From positions 1 to 12,576 of the forward strand of contig JAAVXQ010000019.1 of assembly GCA_022790685.1 (NCBI GenBank): a DNA stretch of 12,576 nucleotides. The letters run 5' to 3'. Origin of the DNA: Clostridia bacterium. GTDB lineage: Bacteria; Bacillota; Clostridia; TANB77; CAG-508. Positions within the stretch are counted from its first letter, which is position 1. Every line of letters begins with the position of its first letter. The notes beneath the pieces were generated by a model, which made no database searches, was not told the origin of the DNA, and saw nothing but the letters and a program-made list of their open reading frames with translations. Shown piece by piece: positions 7,179-12,576 of the stretch. The position numbers and the translations under genes were made by a program.

Positions 7179-7841
7179 TTATTTTGTTTCCTTTTCTTCT
7201 TTAAACAAGTCTTTTCCACCTTTTAAATAATCCCAACCAGAAAAAATTGTAGCAATAACTGATATTATTAAAAGAACTGTTGTTATTATATTTATTATAT
7301 ATTGTCCTGTTGTCATATAAATTCCTGCACTACTTATAAGCGCTTCGTTTTCATTTGCAGTTCTAAAAATAAATTCACCGAATTTAAACTTGTCCATAAA
7401 TGCAAAAATTATTGCTATCATTTGAGTTACAGTTTTTAACTTTCCCCACATTGAAGCTGCTATAACTTTTCCACCTTTTTCTACTGCTAGCATTCTATAT
7501 CCAGAAACTATAAATTCTCTTGCAAGTACTATTATAGGTATCCAAGATGGAATTTTTGCGTATTCTACTAAAATTACTAAAGCTGCTAAAACTAATATCT
7601 TATCAGCCAATGGATCTAAGAATTTTCCAAATGTAGTAACTTGATTTCTACTTCTTGCTATATATCCATCTAGTTTATCTGTTATTGATGCAATAATAAA
7701 AATTATATTCATTATCCAAAAAGCAGAAGTTATTCCTAAAAATTCTCCAGGTATTCCAGCTAAATTGTCAATAATTGGAACTACCATAATTATTGGAACT
7801 AAAATCATTCTAAAAATTGTTAGTTTGTTAGCTAAGTTCAT
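7179..7841 (-). CDS. pgsA: CDP-diacylglycerol--glycerol-3-phosphate 3-phosphatidyltransferase (PgsA)
   Basis: PgsA makes phosphatidylglycerol phosphate from CDP-diacylglycerol and glycerol-3-phosphate, the committed step to phosphatidylglycerol and cardiolipin, in the cytoplasmic membrane. The complete CDP-alcohol phosphotransferase signature D-x2-DG-x2-AR-x8-G-x3-D-x3-D is present: Asp55, Asp58-Gly59, Ala62-Arg63, Gly72, Asp76 and Asp80. The last Asp is the usual catalytic base. The N-terminus MNLANKLTIFRMILVP is typical of PgsA (MNLPNxLTxxR). Four to six hydrophobic helices follow, and the tail is charged (LKGGKDLFKEEKETK). At 220 residues it is slightly longer than the usual 180-200. AAGGAGG just before the ATG at 7841 fixes the start, 53 bases after the UPF0182 gene, suggesting co-transcription. 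Other CDP-alcohol transferases are possible but fit the N-terminus less well. Confidence 0.93.
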   Translation of the reverse strand: MNLANKLTIFRMILVPIIMVVPIIDNLAGIPGEFLGITSAFWIMNIIFIIASITDKLDGYIARSRNQVTTFGKFLDPLADKILVLAALVILVEYAKIPSWIPIIVLAREFIVSGYRMLAVEKGGKVIAASMWGKLKTVTQMIAIIFAFMDKFKFGEFIFRTANENEALISSAGIYMTTGQYIINIITTVLLIISVIATIFSGWDYLKGGKDLFKEEKETK

Positions 7842-7894
7842 CTTTTCCTCCTTGTACCTAATCTATTTACTATAGATTGGTAAAATATATTATT

Positions 7895-10786
7895 TTATTT
7901 TGAAACCTCATTATTAATTGTATTTTGCGAATCTACTAAATTACCAGAGTTTTCTTTTTCTGAAACAGTATTATTTTCCTCATCTTTACCAAAAAGTGAT
8001 GTTATTAAATCTGTGCCCCCAGTAGTCTCCTTTTCTTTTTCTATTTCCTTATTTCTGGCTGTTTCTAGTTGTTTTATTATAGCTTGTAATCTACTTATAT
8101 CTTTACCTATCATCTCAAAATCAGAAGCACTTATTGATTCATTTAAATTATTATTTGCTTTTATTACAGAATCTACTAATGCTGTAATATCTTCTATATC
8201 AACAAATTCTAAATCTACTGCATAGTCATTAAATAAATTTAAAACTGCCTCTTCTAAATTGTCTCCCATTGCAACAGTATTTCCAGAAGCTACAATAACT
8301 TTCTTTAGCACTGGTATTTCTTTTTCGTTAAGTCTTACCTGATAAATTGGTTCTACATATAACAAAGTATTTTTTATTGGTATTATTAACATATTTTTTA
8401 CAAGTTTTGTTCCTATAGTATTTAAACTTTCCAATTCTGCTGAAATATTTGCATCTTGTTCTATTTGATTGTTAAGCTCTGCAATTCCTATAACATTACT
8501 TTCTGAATTAAATTTATATAAAGACAATTTTTGCTGTCCATTTTCAGAAGTTCCTACTAAATATGAAGTTATATTCTGTTTTCCAAGTTTATTATATGGT
8601 ACAACTAATCCAAATTTCTCTTTATCACTATCTATAGTTTTTAACATTGTATAATATGGTTCTATAGCTGAGGAATTAGTTGTAACTTGTGAATTTGAGC
8701 TTATTGTATTTGGTGTTATTTGCCATATATCATCTGCTCTGTATAATACATCTTCACTTATGTCATGATACATATTAATCATATTAGCTTGAATTTTATA
8801 TAAAAATTTTGGATAAATAAGATGTTCACTAATATCTTTTGGAATACTTTCACTACTATCTACAAAAAGCTCTGGATATACATTTGCATATGTCATAATT
8901 ATTGGATCATTTCTGTCTGTAATGTAAAATTTCATAGTTCCATCATATGCATCTATTAATATTTTTACTGAATTTCTTATATAGTTTAATCTTTCTTTAT
9001 ATCCTTTTATATTAATTACACTTTTTTGAGAATATGGGTAATTATGTGTTCTTGTATATGCATCTAATACCCACACTAGTCTTCCTTCCTCTGTTATTAC
9101 TAAATATGGATTTTCATCATAAAGAACATTAGGTAATAAAGTTTTAGCTCTTTCTATTATATTTCTATTTGTAATAATTTTAGAATCTTTATTTATATAT
9201 GATGAAAAGGCAAGTTTTATATTTTTCTCTCTTATTGCTACTACTAGTCTATCAAAAATGTTTAATTTTAATCCAGCTTTTCCATCATATAAGTTTTCAT
9301 TATATGTTGTAGCAGTTATTGGATAATCATATTCTTTTCCAAAATTTGTATTTACTACAATTGCGCTATTTGTTTTTAGCCCAAAATATATTCTTGGCTC
9401 TGTTATTTTTATTTTATCTGATGAGTTAAAGTCTGATAAAATATATTCTGAATATCCATTTTTATCTGAATCATTTGCAGTACTTATTACAGCTGAATAT
9501 CCATGTGTATATTTAAATGTTCTATTATTATAACTTATACTACCATCATTAATTATGCCTCTTGGTATAATGTATACTAATCTGTTATTATCATTTATTT
9601 TATATCTAGCAAGCATAGTGTTTTCATAAGAATAGTAAACACTATTTTCTTGATGTTCAGCAACTGATTTTAGTGTTACATCTTCTGATATTACAGGTAT
9701 ATTATTGATAATATTAGAATTACTATTAACTTGTTCATGAGTTATTGCCTTATAGGTATCTATATTTTTTTGATCTATTTGTATACCATACGCTTCTTTG
9801 GTATTATCAATATTATATCCGATATAGTCTTTTTGTTTATCCAGTTCATTAGTTTTTGATGAAATGACATCTGTATATGTCATTACCAAAAATAATCCTA
9901 TTAAATAAACAGGTATAATTGCTGCTGAAATTGCTGATTGTTTAAAATTGGCTTTCTTTACATATTTTATTAATCTAAGTACAGAAATCACCAAAATAAC
10001 AGCAAGAATTCTACATCCCCATAGCTTAATTGTTACATCAGTTTTTCCTGCTCCTATAAGTTCAGTATCTAGTGTATCATTAATTGAAAGCATATTTTGT
10101 GTTAATATTCCTTGAGCAGAAAAAACAATATATATAGCAAATACTATAGATATTAAAATTACAAAAAATAATTCTTGTTTTACAAAAGTATTTTTCTTCA
10201 AAGTTTCTACATCTACTCCATCAAAGTACGTATTAAGAGATATTACATAATATAAAGCTGTATATATAATTAAAACAATAATAGCTTCTATTAATAATAT
10301 AAGTATTGATTTAATAAATGGCAATTTAAATACATAAAAGCTAATATCTATTTCAAAAATCGGATCATTTCTACCAAATAAAGCTGAATTAGCAAACATA
10401 ACAAACTCTTCTGTTAATGTATTTGATATAATAAACCCTCCTAAAAGAGCTACTATTATACAAATACTTTTATTTGGTAGTTTTGGAATTTTCTTTTTTT
10501 CATCTTCAAAAAAACTACTAAGTCCTTTTTTTATAAATTTATTTGTAATATATATAGCAACATAAATTACTAAAAAACTAACTCCAAAAACTGTATATCT
10601 ATTTTGCAAATTTTTATAAAATACTTGAACATATTCTTCACTAATTTCTATTACCTTTAAATATTGTCCTCTTATTGATATTGCAGTAAGTAATACAAAA
10701 ACTAAAATTGATACCAAAACTGCAATTGTTCTTATTTTTATAGATTTATTTTTCTTATCTTTTGTAGTATCTTTTTTGTTTTCCAT
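7895..10786 (-). CDS. UPF0182 family integral membrane protein
   Basis: This large protein (963 residues, usual for the family) has about seven N-terminal membrane helices (near 18-38, 64-84, 107-124, 158-184, 206-226, 254-274, 285-304). A large, mostly soluble region of about 580 residues follows, predicted to be outside the membrane. The segment NDPIFEIDISFYVFKLPF (140-157) is a hallmark of UPF0182/COG1615. The C-terminus ends in a helical, highly charged stretch (about 893-930, with LQAIIKQLETARNKEIEKEKE) and a Ser/Asn-rich tail. The molecular function of this family is unknown to me. The start at 10786 is supported by AGAAAGG upstream. The gene lies between ftsY and pgsA on the same strand. 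The 165-base gap before it holds two inverted repeats but no consensus promoter that I would defend. No frameshift or in-frame CGG was found. Confidence 0.93.
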   Translation of the reverse strand: MENKKDTTKDKKNKSIKIRTIAVLVSILVFVLLTAISIRGQYLKVIEISEEYVQVFYKNLQNRYTVFGVSFLVIYVAIYITNKFIKKGLSSFFEDEKKKIPKLPNKSICIIVALLGGFIISNTLTEEFVMFANSALFGRNDPIFEIDISFYVFKLPFIKSILILLIEAIIVLIIYTALYYVISLNTYFDGVDVETLKKNTFVKQELFFVILISIVFAIYIVFSAQGILTQNMLSINDTLDTELIGAGKTDVTIKLWGCRILAVILVISVLRLIKYVKKANFKQSAISAAIIPVYLIGLFLVMTYTDVISSKTNELDKQKDYIGYNIDNTKEAYGIQIDQKNIDTYKAITHEQVNSNSNIINNIPVISEDVTLKSVAEHQENSVYYSYENTMLARYKINDNNRLVYIIPRGIINDGSISYNNRTFKYTHGYSAVISTANDSDKNGYSEYILSDFNSSDKIKITEPRIYFGLKTNSAIVVNTNFGKEYDYPITATTYNENLYDGKAGLKLNIFDRLVVAIREKNIKLAFSSYINKDSKIITNRNIIERAKTLLPNVLYDENPYLVITEEGRLVWVLDAYTRTHNYPYSQKSVINIKGYKERLNYIRNSVKILIDAYDGTMKFYITDRNDPIIMTYANVYPELFVDSSESIPKDISEHLIYPKFLYKIQANMINMYHDISEDVLYRADDIWQITPNTISSNSQVTTNSSAIEPYYTMLKTIDSDKEKFGLVVPYNKLGKQNITSYLVGTSENGQQKLSLYKFNSESNVIGIAELNNQIEQDANISAELESLNTIGTKLVKNMLIIPIKNTLLYVEPIYQVRLNEKEIPVLKKVIVASGNTVAMGDNLEEAVLNLFNDYAVDLEFVDIEDITALVDSVIKANNNLNESISASDFEMIGKDISRLQAIIKQLETARNKEIEKEKETTGGTDLITSLFGKDEENNTVSEKENSGNLVDSQNTINNEVSK

Positions 10787-10823
10787 ATTAATCCTTTCTA
10801 AGATAAAAAATTTAGGTTTGATT

Positions 10824-10843
10824 TTGTAAATCTCTATTTACAA
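10824..10843. promoter_or_regulatory. Perfect dyad TTGTAAAT-N4-ATTTACAA, possible operator
   Basis: Perfect 8-bp arms around a 4-base centre lie about 40 bases upstream of the UPF0182 start. This size and symmetry suit a dimeric repressor site, and it could equally fold as a short hairpin in the leader. It is AT-rich, so chance is not excluded. Confidence 0.4.
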
Positions 10844-10878
10844 CTTTAAGTATATACCTATAAATACTCTTATGGTTA

Positions 10879-10917
10879 TTTTAGAAAAACATCTTTAAAG
10901 TATAGCCTTTTCTAAAA
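10879..10917. repeat. 10-bp inverted repeat downstream of ftsY
   Basis: TTTTAGAAAA (10879-10888) and TTTTCTAAAA (10908-10917) are perfect complements around a 19-base loop, between ftsY and the UPF0182 gene. The stem is almost without GC and lacks a clean T tract on the minus strand, so it is at best a weak terminator. Confidence 0.35.
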
Positions 10918-10951
10918 AATATATTTATTAAAAATTTTACTATTTCTTTAT

Positions 10952-11857
10952 CTATATAATAGCATCTAAAAATTCTTGTGAATTAAAAACTTGCATATCA
11001 TCAATTTGTTCACCAACACCAATAAATTTTACTGGTATCTTATTTTCTGCAACTATTCCTATTACAACCCCACCTTTTGCAGTTCCATCAAGTTTAGTAA
11101 GAACTATTCCTGTTATGTCAGTGGTTTCTTTAAATGCTTTTGTTTGTAAAATTGCATTTTGGCCTGTTTCAGCATCTAGAACCAGTAATACTTCTTTACT
11201 CCAACTTGAAGCTTCTTTTTCTATTATTTTATTTATTTTTGCAAGCTCGTCCATTAAATATTTTTTATTATGAAGTCTTCCTGCTGTATCAATTATTAGT
11301 ACATCTGCATTTTTATTTTTAGTTTCTTGAATTGCATCATATACTACCGAAGCGGGATCTGCTCCTTCCTCTTTTTTAATAATTGCACTTTTGGATCTAT
11401 TTGCCCAAATTTCCAATTGTTCAACAGCGGCTGCTCTAAAGGTATCAGCTGCTGCAATTACTACCTTCTTGCCTTCTTTTACTAAATTATTTGCAATTTT
11501 TCCTATTGAAGTTGTTTTTCCAACTCCATTTACACCAACTATTAAAATTATTGATGGCTTTGTATCTAAATTAAGTTTTGTATCTTCTACATCTAAAATT
11601 TCCTTCATAATGCTTTTAAGAGCTTTTTTTAATTCTTCTTCACTTTCAATTTTTTCCTTTTTGGCTTTATCTCTTAAATTATCTATTATCTTTATAGAAG
11701 TCTCCATTCCTATATCAGACATAATTAAAATTTCTTCTAATTCTTCTAATAATTCTTCATCAACTTTTCTAAAAACACTAAAAACATTATTTATTTTATC
11801 ATCTATAGAACTTTTTGTTTTTCCTAATCCTTGTTTTAATTTATCAAAAAATCCCAT
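10952..11857 (-). CDS. ftsY: Signal recognition particle receptor FtsY
   Basis: FtsY is the SRP-receptor GTPase that docks ribosome-nascent-chain-SRP complexes at the membrane translocon. This copy has 301 residues, the compact form without a long acidic N-terminal A domain, as in many Bacillota. The N-terminus MGFFDKLKQGLGKTK is an amphipathic membrane-targeting helix. The helical N domain runs to about 95, followed by the NG GTPase: P-loop GVNGVGKT (108-115), DTFRAAAVEQLEIWA (138-152), DTAGR (190-194), TKLD (254-257) and GVGEQIDDMQVF (280-291). TAKGG (259-263) is also typical of SRP GTPases. TAGGAGG before the ATG at 11857 fixes the start. It is the first gene of the minus-strand series and is read from its own divergent promoter. 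SMC or Ffh partners, often nearby, are not in the window. All key motifs are present. Confidence 0.98.
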   Translation of the reverse strand: MGFFDKLKQGLGKTKSSIDDKINNVFSVFRKVDEELLEELEEILIMSDIGMETSIKIIDNLRDKAKKEKIESEEELKKALKSIMKEILDVEDTKLNLDTKPSIILIVGVNGVGKTTSIGKIANNLVKEGKKVVIAAADTFRAAAVEQLEIWANRSKSAIIKKEEGADPASVVYDAIQETKNKNADVLIIDTAGRLHNKKYLMDELAKINKIIEKEASSWSKEVLLVLDAETGQNAILQTKAFKETTDITGIVLTKLDGTAKGGVVIGIVAENKIPVKFIGVGEQIDDMQVFNSQEFLDAII

Positions 11858-11895
11858 TTTTCCTCCTATATTTTTAAAGTAAATTTAACATATTA

Positions 11896-11924
11896 TATAT
11901 ATCACTAAAAGCTTAAAAAATCAA
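11896..11924 (-). promoter_or_regulatory. Probable sigma-A promoter of ftsY
   Basis: On the minus strand, TTGATT (11924-11919) and TATATA (11901-11896) are spaced by 17 bases. An overlapping TATAAT 4 bases further along would give 21. The -10 box is about 40 bases from the ftsY start. Confidence 0.5.
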
Positions 11925-11954
11925 TAGTAGTATACCTAAAAGCTTTCAAAAAAT
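11905..11954. repeat. Imperfect direct repeat in the divergent promoter region
   Basis: CTAAAAGCTT followed by A/T-rich AAAAAAT occurs at 11905-11921 and again, with two extra bases, at 11936-11954, a spacing of 31 bases (about three helical turns). Each copy holds an AAGCTT palindrome. The first copy overlaps the spacer of the ftsY promoter and the second lies just upstream of the -35 box of the plus-strand promoter. It could bind a regulator of both genes, or be chance in AT-rich DNA. Confidence 0.35.
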
Positions 11955-11968
11955 ACATCCTGTAGCTC

Positions 11969-11997
11969 TTGACTAAGACTCTTTAGTAATATATAAT
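11969..11997 (+). promoter_or_regulatory. Consensus sigma-A promoter of the plus-strand gene
   Basis: TTGACT (11969-11974) and TATAAT (11992-11997) are separated by 17 bases. Transcription would begin near 12004, giving a short leader of about 25 bases with an AAGGAG ribosome site before the ATG at 12029. Confidence 0.85.
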
Positions 11998-12028
11998 TTT
12001 ATTAGAAAAAATTGAAAAGGAGAAAATT

Positions 12029-12576
12029 ATGAACAAAAAAATTATTATCGGTATTTCATTATTAATTATTGTCTTATTAATCGTAGGATTTTTTGCTTAT
12101 TCTACAAAAACTTCTAATCCTGCAGATAATACTAATTCATCTGCATTAGGAGAAAATCTTAATACTACTTCAAAGGAAGCTTCTAATACTACTGTTAATA
12201 ATACTGTAAATTTTAATGAAACAAGCAATTCTACTACATCTGAATTAGATTCTAGTGTAAAGAATCAATGTAAAAATGTATTAGAAACTTATTTAAAACT
12301 TTTATCTTGTGCAAATGGTGCACCAACATCTATTTTTGCACAGTTAGGATTTAGTTATGAACTAGACACTACTAAAAAAGGTGATAAAGATAATTATATC
12401 TTATCAGAAATCAAGTATAAAGATTTTGAAAATGAAATGCTAAAATATATGACAAAAGATCAATTAGAAAAAATAGTAAATCCAGAACAATTAGAAGGTA
12501 AAGAATTATTTAAAAATTCAAATGGATTTGTTTCAGTATTAGATGTTGGAGCTAGTGGAAAAGAGTATTCTATAAA
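12029..12576 (+). CDS. Membrane-anchored or secreted protein of unknown function, cut by window end
   Basis: An open frame runs from the ATG at 12029 to the window end (182 codons, no stop). The start is supported by AAGGAG 7 bases upstream and by the consensus promoter at 11969-11997. The N-terminus is Lys-rich with a hydrophobic helix (about 5-24, IIIGISLLIIVLLIVGFFAY). There is no lipobox Cys and no clear cleavage site, so it is probably a signal anchor. Residues 25-75 form a Ser/Thr/Asn-rich linker, and a mixed soluble domain begins near 77 (SVKNQCKNVLETYLKLL) with two Cys (80 and 93). The domain should face outside the membrane. I do not recognise the family. It is the only plus-strand gene, transcribed divergently from ftsY, and codon use matches the resident genes. 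Confidence 0.85.
   Translation, partial: MNKKIIIGISLLIIVLLIVGFFAYSTKTSNPADNTNSSALGENLNTTSKEASNTTVNNTVNFNETSNSTTSELDSSVKNQCKNVLETYLKLLSCANGAPTSIFAQLGFSYELDTTKKGDKDNYILSEIKYKDFENEMLKYMTKDQLEKIVNPEQLEGKELFKNSNGFVSVLDVGASGKEYSI

Noticed and set aside
2230..8654. Other plus-strand open frames of 60-91 codons (for example near 2230, 4787, 5451, 6571, 8013 and 8469)
   Set aside because: All are antisense to well-supported minus-strand genes (or to the 82-residue gene) and have a composition expected of reverse-complemented AT-rich coding DNA.
10879..10917. Intrinsic terminator after ftsY
   Set aside because: The stem has only one GC pair, the loop is 19 bases and no T tract follows on the minus strand. 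It is kept only as an inverted repeat.
11391..11882. Plus-strand open frame of 163 codons
   Set aside because: It is a shadow of ftsY on the opposite strand, whose motifs are complete.
1..12576. CRISPR array, prophage, insertion sequence, toxin-antitoxin or defence system
   Set aside because: No regularly spaced repeats, transposase, integrase or recognisable defence genes were seen on either strand.

Overview
The window comes from a very AT-rich bacterium. Its AGA-dominated arginine usage, strong AGGAG-type ribosome binding sites, consensus sigma-A promoters and gene content (ftsY, pgsA, ligA, ruvB, a UPF0182 membrane protein) point to a low-GC Bacillota, probably a clostridial and possibly uncultured gut lineage. 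I cannot name a genus. All genes but one are on the minus strand. No tRNA, rRNA, CRISPR array, transposase or prophage gene was seen.

Layout, in the direction of minus-strand transcription (right to left): a divergent promoter region (about 11858-12028) separates ftsY (minus) from a secreted or membrane-anchored unknown protein (plus, cut by the window end). After ftsY come a large UPF0182 membrane protein, pgsA (phosphatidylglycerophosphate synthase), ligA (NAD+-dependent DNA ligase) and a small unknown protein of 82 residues. Next is a compositionally different single-gene unit, with its own consensus promoter and strong terminator, encoding a YkgJ-like cysteine-cluster protein. Then follow ruvB and two successive polytopic membrane proteins of the GT-C glycosyltransferase type, the last running off the left edge.

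The genes cover envelope building (SRP receptor, phospholipid head-group synthesis, UPF0182, two glycosyltransferase-like proteins) and DNA maintenance (LigA, RuvB). They look like a housekeeping neighbourhood with one probable import, not a single pathway.

The most interesting signal is a set of three +1 frameshifts, one in ligA and two in the 658-residue glycosyltransferase-like gene. At all three, the last zero-frame codon before the reading frame must shift is followed by CGG (AAA-CGG, AAA-CGG, GCA-CGG). Skipping the C restores a protein that fits its family, with Gly as the next codon. I found no in-frame CGG in any other resident gene; the only other one is in the apparently foreign YkgJ-like gene, where it is read in frame. 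Two explanations compete: a systematic sequencing or assembly error that inserts C before GG, or +1 frameshifting at a very rare, poorly decoded CGG codon. The sequence alone cannot decide between them.
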